A stretch of DNA of 64,000 bases from Rubellimicrobium arenae (GCF_017916275.1 NZ_JAFMST010000006.1:186001-250000); one strand, 5' to 3'. Shown: positions 1 to 8,428, numbered from the stretch's first letter. The notes: generated from the letters alone by a model not told the origin. Made by a program: numbers and translations.

Positions 1-165
1 CCTGCGGCTCCGGGCGCGGCAGGGATGTATTGTCGTGGGGAGAGGCCCCGGGCTGATGCCGGGGCGCGCAGGAACCGACGGGCATCTGGGTGCGCGGCCC
101 TTCGCGAACCACGGCCGGAGGCAGGCTCACCGCTGACCGGACCGCACCTCAAGCTTCGTCCCCCC

Positions 166-354
166 TCAAATGTTCTCGGGGCACAGGGCTTGAGGGTCCG
201 GGTAGGGCACAAACCAGCTCGGCTCGCTCTTATCCCTCGTCCGCCGGGACGTGAGCTTGCCGTTCGGCCCTTTCTGGGCGCGAGCCGGTTTCCCGGCGAG
301 GACGGAGGTCTCCTCCGCCGCAGCGAAGAAAAATTCTTCAATAAAAAGATTATG
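166..354 (-). pseudogene. Possible 3' fragment of an unknown gene
   Basis: On the minus strand an open frame of 62 codons ends in TGA at 166-168. Its codons are strongly G/C at the third position, as in real genes here, and the C-terminus reads ...SWFVPYPDPQALCPENI. There is no usable start codon before the frame runs into the AT-rich patch, where it closes with TAA at 355-357. It could be the tail of a gene whose 5' part was replaced by the AT-rich DNA, or a chance frame. The family is not recognised. Confidence 0.25.
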
Positions 355-598
355 TTACAAATGATACTTCACATAACACATTTAGTGACGGCCCTAAGCT
401 GCCGAAGAAGCAGGCAAAAAGGGCCCTCTGTCCTTCTATAACAACTAATTCTATATGTATAAGGAGTAAAAGAGAGTCCCAGAGGGCCTCACACACCACC
501 TCATGTATAGAGACACATTTTCCGGTCAGATCCGTTGCCGGCGTTATAAGCCAGGTAAGTATCTGGAAATTCTGAGGATTTTTGTAACAAAAAGGCGT

Positions 599-618
599 AC
601 GCCCGGCGATTCGGGCGT
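599..618 (-). terminator. Hairpin, possible terminator on the minus strand
   Basis: ACGCCCG and CGGGCGT form a perfect 7-bp stem around a 6-nt loop. Read on the minus strand, the stem is followed after about five bases by a run of five T. This fits a weak intrinsic terminator, although no clear gene ends just before it. Confidence 0.35.
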
Positions 619-830
619 TATGGGCCGCCCGAGGGGACCTGTCGAGCAGGGCCCCGGCCAGAAAGGTCGGGGGCGGCTTTCGCAGGCCAGGCGGTCAGCC
701 GCTTTTATGGACCAGGCCGCGTTGCGATTGGCTTGAGGGTCTCTCCGAAGCGAGCCCCGTCGTCGCGCGATGTCAAGGCACATTCGGCGTCGGCCTCCGG
801 ATGGCTTGCCCCCGCCGGTGACTCCCCGGG

Positions 831-1110
831 CCCCCGGCGTCGGCCACCAGATGGGGCTGGGGCCGGTCGATTCCGTGGACCCTCACGAGGCAGGGCGCTG
901 CGCCGGAGGCCGCGATTTCCTGCCGGCGGGAGGAGCGCGGTGTCGGACCGACGGCCACCCGGACAGTGGTGCCGCAGCGGCACCAAACCGGCGGCGAAAC
1001 GGTCGCCGCCGTCACCCGCGCCATCGCGGCGGGGCCGCGGAACCGCCCGATCGGTGACCAGGAAAAAAGTTGCGATGGGTGAAAAAGAGCCGGCACGATT
1101 TTCGCAACCT
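831..1110. repeat. 280-bp perfect direct repeat, copy 1
   Basis: Identical over 280 bp, with no substitution or indel, to positions 8429-8708 (constant offset 7598). Similarity decays abruptly on the left. On the right it continues as imperfect similarity into the 5' end of the winged-helix gene at 1175. The block ends about 65 bp before that start codon, so it probably carries the promoter/leader. Perfect identity next to diverged coding sequence points to recent gene conversion or selection on the DNA itself. Confidence 0.95.
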
Positions 1111-1174
1111 GCCTCTAGCCTCAGCGTATCGACAACAAGGCCACGGCGCGCGCCGGGCAACACGAGGGACAGAA

Positions 1175-1696
1175 ATGCGTGAATCTGCCAATGAATACAA
1201 CATCCGCTTCGTCGCGGGCCTGCTTGACGAGACCGCCCTGCGGGCGCTCCTTGAACAGGAGTTCGACGTCAACCGCTGCTCGATCGAGCGCGCGCCCTGG
1301 TCGGCCGTCGAGACGCCCCGCAAGGCCATGACGGTCCGCAAGGCCGTGACGCGCCGGCCCGGCCGCGAGAAGGCCAAGACGGCCCAGCCCGAGCGCCGGA
1401 ACGCTATCCAGGTGGCCCTCGACCCCGCCGAAGTGGCGAAGAGCTTCCCGATCCTCCGCGGGAAGATCGTGCAGGAGCTCGCGCGGGTGGGCGAGGCCTC
1501 GACGGAGGAGATCAGCTCCGTGCTCAAGGCGCGCGGTGTCCGGAGCGCGGACCACACGCGGGTCCACATCCAGCGTCTCCGCGAGAAGGGCTTCCTGGTG
1601 ACCGTCCGGGGGAAGCCGGGCAACCGCCACCACCTGACGGAACTGGGCGAGAGGCTCCACCAGGAGCTCCGCCGCCTGAACGACGAGGCGCGCTGA
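1175..1696 (+). CDS. Winged-helix DNA-binding protein, paralog A
   Basis: 173 aa of unknown specific function. The N-terminal third (about residues 10-47, containing RFVAGLLDETALR and CSIERAPW) is shared almost word for word with the protein at 8772-9275. A basic linker rich in Arg/Lys/Pro follows (about residues 48-75). The C-terminal 90 residues look like a MarR/ArsR-type winged helix, with a recognition-helix-like DHTRVHIQRLREKGFL and a wing ending in RHHLTELGERL. The ATG at 1175 was chosen because homology to the paralog begins there; the frame is open further upstream, into the repeat. The first domain has no family I recognise. It is likely a nucleoid-associated or regulatory protein (inference). 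Confidence 0.75.
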   Translation: MRESANEYNIRFVAGLLDETALRALLEQEFDVNRCSIERAPWSAVETPRKAMTVRKAVTRRPGREKAKTAQPERRNAIQVALDPAEVAKSFPILRGKIVQELARVGEASTEEISSVLKARGVRSADHTRVHIQRLREKGFLVTVRGKPGNRHHLTELGERLHQELRRLNDEAR

Positions 1697-1771
1697 AGCA
1701 CGGCACCCGGCTCCCCCAGACCTGAGACAGGGTCGGGGGAGCCCAGCCACCGGCCCGGAGAGAGATAGACG

Positions 1772-2200
1772 ATGATCGACGAACCCTCTGACCGCGAACT
1801 CGGTGACGTCGAGCCCATGCGTGAGGCGGTGGCCCGGAAGCGCAGTGAGGTGGCGCTCGGGGCAGGCAACCTGCACCTCGCGCCCGCGGAGCGAAAGCGG
1901 GTGGTCCGCAAGAAGGCAGCGCCCTCGGTCCGCAACTCCGAGTGCCGCTTCGAAGGTCCTGCCTCGCGCTTGCAGATCCGGGGGCAGGGACGCCGCCCCT
2001 TCCACCTAGCGGCCTGCTGCCTCCGAAAGGTTATCAAGCGCGGTCCAGAGGACGGAGAAGGACCACTGACGCGGCGCCGCTCTTCAAGCGCTGTTCCCTT
2101 GACGGAAAGCGCCGTCCACAACTTCATAGAAGTCGTGCTGCCGCGACAGCTTTCGGTGTTCCGGAACCCCGCCAGAGTGGCGCTGGAGACCACAAGGTGA
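1772..2200 (+). CDS. Hypothetical protein, possibly degenerate
   Basis: 142 codons opening 75 bp after the winged-helix gene, with a purine-rich GAGAGA before the ATG. The first 65 or so codons have the G/C-rich third positions typical of real genes here; the rest does not, so the frame may be broken near 1970. The product is basic and has no recognised domain. It may be the remains of a gene once co-transcribed with the upstream paralog, or not a gene at all. Confidence 0.3.
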   Translation: MIDEPSDRELGDVEPMREAVARKRSEVALGAGNLHLAPAERKRVVRKKAAPSVRNSECRFEGPASRLQIRGQGRRPFHLAACCLRKVIKRGPEDGEGPLTRRRSSSAVPLTESAVHNFIEVVLPRQLSVFRNPARVALETTR

Positions 2201-2227
2201 CCGCTCTCCCTCGCGGCGGAGATCGCA

Positions 2228-2470
2228 ATGCCCCTGGACCAGACCAACGCTGAACCCCCGTGCGCCCGCGCCCAAGTCGCCGAGCTCATGATCGAGGTCG
2301 CAGGCGGCGAGATGATCCGGTCCTTCACGGAGGATGGCGAGCGAGGCTTCATCGTCCTGATCCACGGCGGCAGGATGGAGTTCGTGGGCGTCGACGCCTT
2401 CTTCCACTTGGCCCAGGGCGCCATGTTCGCCTCGGGCACTTCACCTACTGGGAGTGCTGAACGGAGGTAA
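2228..2470 (+). CDS. Small hypothetical protein
   Basis: 80 aa. A GGCGGAGA ribosome-binding site lies a few bases before the ATG. The middle of the protein (MIEVAGGEMIRSFTEDGERGFIVLIH in pieces) has the alternating pattern of a small beta-rich domain, and codon use is like neighbouring genes. No family is recognised. It has the same orientation as the genes at 1175 and 1772. Confidence 0.4.
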   Translation: MPLDQTNAEPPCARAQVAELMIEVAGGEMIRSFTEDGERGFIVLIHGGRMEFVGVDAFFHLAQGAMFASGTSPTGSAERR

Positions 2471-3887
2471 CGTTCCGGCCTGACCTGTCCCCGAACATGG
2501 GCGTTGTCAGGCGCCGCGGAAACGTTCGTCCTCGCGGCTCTTGCCCGGAACTTCGCAAGATTGGCGAAGCCGGTCCTGGCACCGAACCAGGGCCGACAGC
2601 CGGGAGTGCGGCCGGCGAACAAGATTTCCCTTGGCGCCTCCAGCGACCCGCTAGCACCTTGCCCGCCGGGTCACGAAATCTCGCGGCCCAACTGCCTCTT
2701 CGTTGTCGGTCGGATTGGTTCCGGCAGTTGATCATCAATGCAGATGCGAAGTTCGAACTCCTAGGCGGCTTGTTGTTGCCACGGTTGGGCCGAGGTCGAT
2801 GAGGCGGCACTCGCCGCCCTCGCCAGCGCGCGTTCAAGACTGAGCCGGCAGCGCATCCGCGCTGACAGAAGGATGGTTGAGGCGCTCCGGGTCTTCGCAA
2901 ATCGCCGCGCGTTGGAGAGGCGTGGGCCAACGTCAGGGAAGCCGGAGCGCAGATTGGAGGGCTGCGCCAGGAGCCGCATTGGCAGACCCGCGAGAGCTGG
3001 GCGGATAGGAGCCATGACTTGGCGGAGACGGACCAGCACGTCCGCAGCCGACCTCGCCCCCTCGCGAGAAAAGGCAGCCCGAGACGGCCAAGCACATGCC
3101 GCTCCTCGGCCTCGGGTCCAGACGGTGGGGGAGTAGGGCCCACTAGCGCGGCACCGACGTGCTCCTCCCGGCGAGCTGCCGTTCGCTCGCCCGGACCCTC
3201 CATGCGAGAAGCCCGAGCACCGCAGGACCGACAGAGGCCATAAGGAAGCGGTGAGGTCGGGTCCTCTCACTGTCATCTCAAGAAGCGCATCACGCGAGCG
3301 GTCGGCTCCGGTCCGTAGCTTCTCGAAGATGGTGAGGATAAACTCGCTGTCTTTCGGGCGGGCGGCGTCCGAAGCGGGCTGAAGTCCTAAGCGCCTCCGT
3401 TGAGGCGATGAGGCCAACCTCGGCTGAGGAATCGCCGACCGCTGTCTCGCTCCTTCGCTTAGGGCATCGCAGGCGACCTAGTTAAGGCGGGAAAGACGGT
3501 GTCGGTCGGCTTAGAGCCGCGCCACACCTCGAAACCCATATATTGTCGAAAGAGAGTAAGGGGATGTCCACTCCCTGGAAAAATCCCGGCGGGAGTCTCC
3601 GCGAGTGGTCCGACGTCGCCGGAGGCATCCCTCCCAAGGCCTGCCGGGCCCATCTATGCGTTTCCCGACCGACTCCGGGCGCGATCTGCCATTTCTCATA
3701 TCGCAAACCGGCAGGGAAACTGGACATGGCAAACGCCATCGCGGCCGCAAGGCCATCGGGTCGCACGGGGCTGAAAAGCAGCCCTGCCGCGGCCAGGCTG
3801 GAGCTGCCCCGGCCGTCTGATCTCTCGACAGAGGCTGCCGTGTTATGGGAAGCTCCCGGATTGGCGCGACGTGAGACGAGGAGCGGC
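2471..3887. other. Long stretch without a confident gene
   Basis: No intact recognisable gene. Two hints of broken coding sequence were seen. On the minus strand, around 3420-3270, a frame with TTG start contains PKDSEFILTIFEKLRTGADR. After a shift near 3265 it could continue into a hydrophobic tail (MASVGPAVLGLLAWRVRASE) ending near 3145. On the plus strand, around 2780-2900, a frame reads EVDEAALAALASARSRLSRQ. Neither can be assigned to a family. Confidence 0.3.
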
Positions 3888-4358
3888 ATGACCAATCGGG
3901 TTCCCGACGAGATACCGGCGTCGGCCCCCGCGCCGGAGGGCGCGTCGAGTCCAAGGGAGGCCGTGGCCGATGGCGAGGCTACGCGGCCGATCGAGGAATT
4001 GCCGGTCTGGGCCGCGAACTTGCAGCACCTGACCCGGCGCAGCGGCCTCACGCAGGCAGAACTCGCGCGCCGTGCCGGCCTGCAGAGAGATGCATTCGGG
4101 CGCTATCTTCTCGGTCGGACGCGACCGCCGCCGGCCAAGCTCGTGGCCATCGCCAAAGCCTTGGGGGTCCGACCGGCGGACATCGACCCCGAGCGGGGCG
4201 ACCTCGAGGAGGTGCCACCCCCGGAGCAGGGCCGGGTGCCGTTCCGGATCACCCCCGCCTACGGTGGGGGCCGGGGCCGGGTGTTCCTCGAGGTCGCGGC
4301 GGAGATGGACATCGCCGACGCGCTCCGGATCGTCGAGCTGATGACGAAGGAGAAGTAA
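3888..4358 (+). CDS. XRE-type helix-turn-helix protein
   Basis: 156 aa putative transcriptional regulator. Residues about 45-110 form an HTH_3/XRE domain: LTRRSGLTQAELARRAGL, then RYLLGRTRPPPAKLVAIAKALGV. A C-terminal extension ends in VAAEMDIADALRIVELMTKEK. The ATG at 3888 is preceded by GAGGAG; the frame stays open upstream to 3543, but that part has poor composition. It is unlinked to an obvious target and lies upstream of the tRNA. Repressors of this size are common on prophages and plasmids. The exact role is unknown. Confidence 0.75.
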   Translation: MTNRVPDEIPASAPAPEGASSPREAVADGEATRPIEELPVWAANLQHLTRRSGLTQAELARRAGLQRDAFGRYLLGRTRPPPAKLVAIAKALGVRPADIDPERGDLEEVPPPEQGRVPFRITPAYGGGRGRVFLEVAAEMDIADALRIVELMTKEK

Positions 4359-4359
4359 T

Positions 4360-5004
4360 CTAGGCCACTGGAGGACCCGCCCGAGACTTGGCTGTCGGTC
4401 GTCGACGGAGCTTCGTGCGCGCCTGCGGCACGGCCCAAGCTCCTGGACCGGTCGCAGGACGCGCTCGCGCGTGGCGCGGGACGGTGGGAGCGGCTGGGCT
4501 CGAACCAGCGCCCTCTCGCTTATAAGGCAAGCGCTCTGCCGCTGAGCTACGCTCCTGAGGTTGCCGCCAAGCTTGACTCGTTCTCCTCTTTTCGTGGGGC
4601 CACTGTCCTAGTCGCCGGGCGTCATATCGAGGGCCGTCCGGGGCGGGACGACCTAGATGATCTGGAGCGGCACCGAGATTGGTCATCGATGAACAAAATC
4701 GGCCTCGAATTCTCCCGAAAGGGCCATCCGTGACCAAAACGGTGGCGGCCCAGGAGGGCTCCCGGAGGTCGTCGGCCCTGGCTCCGAGGAGATGGAAGCG
4801 GGCTGCGCGCCGGCCCGTGGGATCGACCTGCCCCTGCTTGGCCGCCGCGCCGACCACGGCCGCCGCAAGCAGACGCGCCACGCTACGGGGCCGTGCGACC
4901 CCCGCGGCGATAGTGGCCTTCTCGCCCACGGTGACCGGCCAGCTGCCGATCCGGAGCGGCGACACTAGCGTAGGTTCGCCCTCGATGCGCCGCGCGACCT
5001 TCAC
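4360..5004 (-). CDS. Hypothetical frame overlapping the tRNA; only the 5' part is likely real
   Basis: A GTG start at 5004 follows closely on the end of the upstream open frame (stop at 5001). The first 85 or so codons have coding-like composition and a hydrophobic stretch (SVARLLAAAVVGAAAKQ). The last third runs antisense-free but directly through the tRNA at 4485-4556 on the same strand, so the frame cannot be real to its end. A frameshift near 4750-4680 is likely. No domain is recognised. It may be the last gene of the ATPase operon. Confidence 0.25.
   Translation of the reverse strand: MKVARRIEGEPTLVSPLRIGSWPVTVGEKATIAAGVARPRSVARLLAAAVVGAAAKQGQVDPTGRRAARFHLLGARADDLREPSWAATVLVTDGPFGRIRGRFCSSMTNLGAAPDHLGRPAPDGPRYDARRLGQWPHEKRRTSQAWRQPQERSSAAERLPYKREGAGSSPAAPTVPRHARARPATGPGAWAVPQARTKLRRRPTAKSRAGPPVA
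4485..4556 (-). tRNA. tRNA-Ile (anticodon UAU), putative
   Basis: A 72-nt cloverleaf on the minus strand. The 7-bp acceptor stem is AGGAGCG/CGCTCCC with a mismatched A1-C72. The D arm is GCTC-AGCGGCA-GAGC. The anticodon arm is CTTGC-CTTATAA-GCGAG, giving anticodon UAU. A 5-nt variable loop follows, then the T arm GCTGG-TTCGAGC-CCAGC and discriminator A. The genomic bases after the discriminator are CCG, so the CCA end is not fully encoded. UAU would read AUA isoleucine codons, which most bacteria read with a lysidine-modified CAU tRNA. UAU tRNAs are typical of phages and other mobile elements. Confidence 0.7.
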
Positions 5005-5062
5005 GGGCCTGTACCGCTCCTAGCCCTGCAGCCTGGCGAGGTGAGGCTCCAAGCTAATCGGC

Positions 5063-5462
5063 TCACCGCCTCGCGGTCGCGCAGGCGTCGCAGAGCGTCT
5101 GCAGATAAGGTTGGTCGGTCCGGAGCTCGCCTAGGCGGCCGCAGGTCTCGCAAGTCCGCGCGCGCGGCGCGCGCCTCGGCGCGGACGATGGCGGCCTCCA
5201 CCGGATCCGTGTAGGGGTGGACGTAGACCCTCAGGCCCTCGTACTTGTCCTTGACCTGCAGGATGTGGATGCCCCCGACGCCCTCCTTGCGCACGAGGAC
5301 GGCGAGCTCCTCGAGGAGGCCGAGGACGAGGGGCCGCCAGCCTTCGCCGACCATGAGGCCCCAGACCATGCAACCGGTCCGCGCGTCCCAGCGCCCCGAC
5401 CCAAAGAGCTCGGGGAAGGCGCTCATCACGCGCAGGTCACGCTCACTCAGCAAGCTGCTCAT
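5063..5462 (-). pseudogene. Small zinc-ribbon protein, frameshifted
   Basis: The open frame runs from ATG 5462 to 5001. After ...AEARAAR (about 5165), however, the coding signal jumps to the +1 frame, which reads TCETCGRLGELRTDQ and then LCDACATARR before TGA at 5063-5065. The restored protein is about 130 aa: an alpha/beta N-terminal domain (ILQVKDKYEGLRVYVHPY) plus a CxxC...CxxC zinc ribbon. The break lies in a GCGCGCGCGCG tract, so loss of one GC unit, or an assembly error, explains it. It sits 12 bp after the AAA+ ATPase gene, in its operon. Confidence 0.65.
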
Positions 5463-5474
5463 CTCTCCCTCCCG

Positions 5475-6659
5475 TCAGTGCAGGACCGGCCGATTGGCAG
5501 CGGCCTCGGCCGCTTCCACGAGGCGCGCGACCTGGCGCAACCCGAGGTTGGCGCCGCGCTTCAGCGCCCGCTCAACCTCCCCGGCCACGAGCTCGGCCCC
5601 TTCCTCGTCGAGCTTGACCGCCGCCATCCGGCGCGCGGTGGTGACGAGGTCGCGCTGGCCGACGGCGTCGAGCTCGATCACCCGCACCCGATCGAGAAGC
5701 GCCTGCTCGATGTGCATGACACTGTTGGTCGTCATCACCCAGCTGTGGTGGCGCAGGTCGATGGCCACCTCGTAGTAAGGGCACACCCACGCCGCGCCCG
5801 TCGACGGCTCGATCATCCCCATCATCACACGATGGATTGAGGGCGAGCGGCCGCCCCCGTGGACGCCCATGGCGCGGCCGGCGTCGATCTCGTCGACCGC
5901 CACCACCGGGTTGCCGATGCGCGTCGCGAGGAGCGAGCGCGTGATACGCCCCGGGGAACTCCCACCCCATTTGCTGTCGCTTCCCTGCAGGTCCCACACG
6001 CCACCGGCTTGGCCCACGTCTACGGTGACCGTGGGCACGCTGAAGGGTGCTCCGAGCGCCCGCGCGAAGCTGGACTTGCCGCAGCCCGGCGGCCCGAGGA
6101 GGACGACCGGCCCAACCCGGAAGGGCAGGCCGTCTCGGGCCCGCAGCCGTGCCTGATGCCACAGGATCTCCGTCGCCCGGGCTAGCCACGGAAACTCGGC
6201 GTGGATGGCCGCGAAGGCCTCGTCCACTTCGGCCTCGGTCGCGACCCCGCTTAGGCGCATGGCGTGGGTGGCGGCGAAGAGCTCGTCGCGCTCCTCCCGA
6301 GCGATCCGGGTGGGCAGCGGCGTCGGCGGGAGCCGGCGCGCCTCGATCGTCGCCGCGGCGCGCTTGATGCGGGCGCGGTCCGACTCGGGGAGTGCATAGG
6401 CCGCTTGCGGCGGCAGCCAGCGCGGGTCGTCGCGGCTTCCGTCGCCTGCGAGGGACTGCGCGATAAGGGCGGCGCCCCGTCCCTTATCCAACCGGGCGTT
6501 GCGGCGGGTCTGGGCGCGCCAGCGATCGACCTCGGTGTCGCGACGGCGCGCCTCGCGCTCGGCGGCCTCGAGGCGCTGGAGATAAGCGCGGGCGAGTTCG
6601 CCGGGCGCGCGGGGCTTGGGTCGGGCGGTGATGAGCCCGGGGGCGGGGAGGGAGCGCAT
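5475..6659 (-). CDS. AAA+ family ATPase
   Basis: 394 aa. The first 150 residues are basic and helical; the rest is an AAA+ module. Walker A is GPPGCGKSS (Lys195) and Walker B is VVAVDEID (Glu257). A WVMTTNS sensor-1-like segment is followed by ALLDRVRVIEL, with its arginine-finger-like Arg. The layout resembles the Lon-like/MoxR-like single-ring ATPases found on phages and plasmids. The start was set at ATG 6659 rather than at the more upstream possible start (6791), whose extra residues are low-complexity. It is flanked by a coupled pair of small genes upstream and the zinc-ribbon gene downstream, all on the minus strand. The substrate is unknown. Confidence 0.85.
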   Translation of the reverse strand: MRSLPAPGLITARPKPRAPGELARAYLQRLEAAEREARRRDTEVDRWRAQTRRNARLDKGRGAALIAQSLAGDGSRDDPRWLPPQAAYALPESDRARIKRAAATIEARRLPPTPLPTRIAREERDELFAATHAMRLSGVATEAEVDEAFAAIHAEFPWLARATEILWHQARLRARDGLPFRVGPVVLLGPPGCGKSSFARALGAPFSVPTVTVDVGQAGGVWDLQGSDSKWGGSSPGRITRSLLATRIGNPVVAVDEIDAGRAMGVHGGGRSPSIHRVMMGMIEPSTGAAWVCPYYEVAIDLRHHSWVMTTNSVMHIEQALLDRVRVIELDAVGQRDLVTTARRMAAVKLDEEGAELVAGEVERALKRGANLGLRQVARLVEAAEAAANRPVLH

Positions 6660-6809
6660 GACGTCACACGGAAGGGTAGAGTGGGACGGAGGACGCGCGG
6701 TCAGCGCGTGGGGGCGAAGGTCGCGGGCATGCGTATGGTCGTCATGGCGAGCATCGTAGCGAGCGGAGGTCAGTCGTCGAGCGGCGGACAAGTTGGGCGG
6801 TCGCCGAGG

Positions 6810-7193
6810 TCAGCCGCTCTTGGGGGTGAGGAGATCGTGGCGCAGCGCATCGCACCAGAGTTCAGCGCCAAGGAGCGTCGCGACCACGGCGAGCTCACTG
6901 GTGAGGGTTGCATGCGCCCCGAGCTCAACCCAGGCGGCACCGACGAGCCACGCCGCGCTGAGCCTCGGCGCGACAGCCAGGAGCGGGAGGTTCAACCGCT
7001 CCGCCGCGCCGTCGAGATGGCCCTGGATGTGGAGCAGGTCGTGCTCACCCAAGTCGATCTGCCAGCCGTCGAGGACGGGCAGGCGGCCGTTCGGAACGCG
7101 AGGCAGGTGCTCGCTGTCCGCGATGAGGAGGAGCAACTCGCCCAGGGGGATCCGGCCAAGGGCGGGCCGGGCGACGGGGAGCGGCTCCGGCAT
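6810..7193 (-). CDS. Small hypothetical protein of the ATPase operon
   Basis: 127 aa with no recognised family. A textbook AGGAGG lies seven bases before the ATG, inside the end of the upstream gene. The ATG overlaps that gene's stop codon by one base (TGATG), so the two are translationally coupled. The sequence is rich in Leu/Ala with a hydrophobic C-terminal half (AAWLVGAAWVELG, LAVVATLLGAELW), but no clear membrane segment. It ends 150 bp before the AAA+ gene. Confidence 0.65.
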   Translation of the reverse strand: MPEPLPVARPALGRIPLGELLLLIADSEHLPRVPNGRLPVLDGWQIDLGEHDLLHIQGHLDGAAERLNLPLLAVAPRLSAAWLVGAAWVELGAHATLTSELAVVATLLGAELWCDALRHDLLTPKSG

Positions 7194-7396
7194 CACGCAG
7201 CCTCCTGGATCACGACCCACCACCAAGGGCAGGGAGCGGGCCGCTGCCTGCCCGGCCGCGTCAGGTCCGGGCGGTCATGGAGGAACTGGTCGCACGCATC
7301 AAACGCGGCGACGTGAACGCGCGCGGCCCAGATGAACAGGATGGGGTGGCAAGCGGCGAGAAGTCGAAGAATCTGGTAGGGGAGATCGCCAAGCAT
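7193..7396 (-). CDS. Very small hypothetical protein, first gene of the ATPase operon
   Basis: 67 aa from ATG 7396. The N-terminus MLGDLPYQILRLLAACHPILFIWAARVHVAAF is shown here only as positions 1-30: it is hydrophobic and could be one membrane segment or a buried helix. The TGA stop shares its A with the ATG of the next gene, which argues that both are translated. The ribosome-binding site is weak. No family is recognised. An inverted repeat (7647-7665) about 250 bp upstream may be part of the operon's promoter region. Confidence 0.5.
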   Translation of the reverse strand: MLGDLPYQILRLLAACHPILFIWAARVHVAAFDACDQFLHDRPDLTRPGRQRPAPCPWWWVVIQEAA

Positions 7397-8039
7397 GATG
7401 GATCCGGGATGACCCGCCGGCGGAGGACCGGGCGGAAGGGAACACGAGGAGAGCAGCACCGGCGGAGTGGCGGCCGGTGTGTATGTCGTGTCGCCGGAGG
7501 GCCAATCGGGCGCGAGTCATTGGAAGGGATCCTGAGGGCGGTCTAGGCGGTGCCTCGCGACAGTCTGTGCCGAGGGGCGTCATGGCGGAATCATAGAACA
7601 CGGCCTGCGGAAAGGGAAGTATGAATCATGCGAGTATCGCGTTACTGATGTAAAGACGTTACATCGGGGCCGCCGTGCCGAGCTGCCCTTGCAGTCTCCG
7701 CTGCGACGAGCCCGAGCGATAGTCCTCCATGTCGGTGTGGCAAGGACGCGTGTCGGCCGGATCGCACGTGCGGCACCTCCCGCGCAGACGGGCGGGCAAG
7801 GCTTCGCGCAGGCCCGGCCTCAGCTGGGCAGAGGATAAGGCTTCTGTCATCGGGCGGTCTCGTGCCAAGCGGCGTTCCGCGCCGGGAGCAGGCTTCTATT
7901 CGTGCTGCCCGCGGCGGGGCTCACAGGATGCGCTCGGCGTGTGGTCGAGGGGCGTCGATCTTGGCGGCGTCAAAGCTCGTGCCTTGTTGTGAGGATCCCT
8001 CATCCACGTTCCACCCCCGCGGTCGTGCCCCTGTGATGA
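7397..8039. other. Intergenic region upstream of the ATPase operon
   Basis: No gene recognised on either strand. It contains the inverted repeat GATGTAA-agacg-TTACATC at 7647-7665 in a locally AT-rich segment (about 7585-7665), the likely promoter zone of the minus-strand operon. The right part leads into the istB relic. Confidence 0.4.
7647..7665. promoter_or_regulatory. Perfect inverted repeat, candidate operator
   Basis: GATGTAA and TTACATC are exact reverse complements separated by five bases. They lie in an AT-rich pocket upstream of the minus-strand ATPase operon. The size and symmetry suit a dimeric HTH regulator; the XRE-type protein at 3888 is one possible binder (inference). Confidence 0.35.
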
Positions 8040-8428
8040 CGTCTGATCCGACGGTGGCTGGAGAATGGCTCCGGTGTTCGGCGAACCGAAGATCTCGGTC
8101 CACTCGTCGAACAGCCGTTGCTGGTGATCAGCGTGGCGCCGCGCTCGTAGCGTTGGGAGATCAGCTCGAAGTGCAGCTCAGCCCCGGTCGTCGAGAGCGG
8201 CGCGAAGCCAGTTCGTCGATGATCAGCAGCGTGTGGCTGGCGATCCGCTTCTGGAGGCGCATGAGCTGGCGCTCGCCACGGGCCTTCATCAACTCATGCG
8301 AGAGAGCAGCCGTGCTGGTGAAGCCGACAGCGAAGCCCTTTTGGCAGGCGGTCAGGCCAAGCCCGAGGGCGACATAGGTCTTGCCTGTGCTGCTTAGGCC
8401 GAGGGCGATGACGCTCTCACTCCGAGGC
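8040..8428 (-). pseudogene. istB: IS21-family istB (helper ATPase) relic
   Basis: On the minus strand the segment encodes the IstB/DnaC-like ATPase core: a degenerate Walker A LGLSSTGKTYVALGLGL, then LMRLQKRIASHTLLIIDELA. After a one-base deletion near 8207 the signal continues in another frame (FAPLSTTGAELHFELISQRYERGATLITSN), and further breaks follow near FDEWTEIFG. The N-terminal third is missing: homology stops exactly where the 280-bp repeat begins at 8429. It is clearly inactive. It marks a past IS21 insertion that was later cut by the duplication. Confidence 0.85.

Larger units (their letters stand above)
1..830. other. Gene-poor stretch with AT-rich patch
   Basis: No convincing complete gene. 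Positions about 325-600 are strikingly AT-rich compared with the rest of the window. They hold a 9-bp inverted repeat, GGCCCTCTG at 422-430 and CAGAGGGCC at 480-488, plus a terminator-like hairpin (separate entry). The patch separates a possible gene remnant (166-354, minus) from the start of the long direct repeat at 831. The composition suggests foreign DNA or a regulatory or replication-type AT-rich site, but no iterons or DnaA boxes were recognised. Confidence 0.4.

Noticed and set aside
1012-2622. 536-codon open frame on the minus strand
   Set aside because: Runs antisense through the winged-helix gene and the repeat; translation is Arg/Ser-rich with no domain.
3543-3887. Upstream extension of the XRE-type gene
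   Set aside because: Composition is unlike coding sequence and a good ribosome-binding site precedes ATG 3888.
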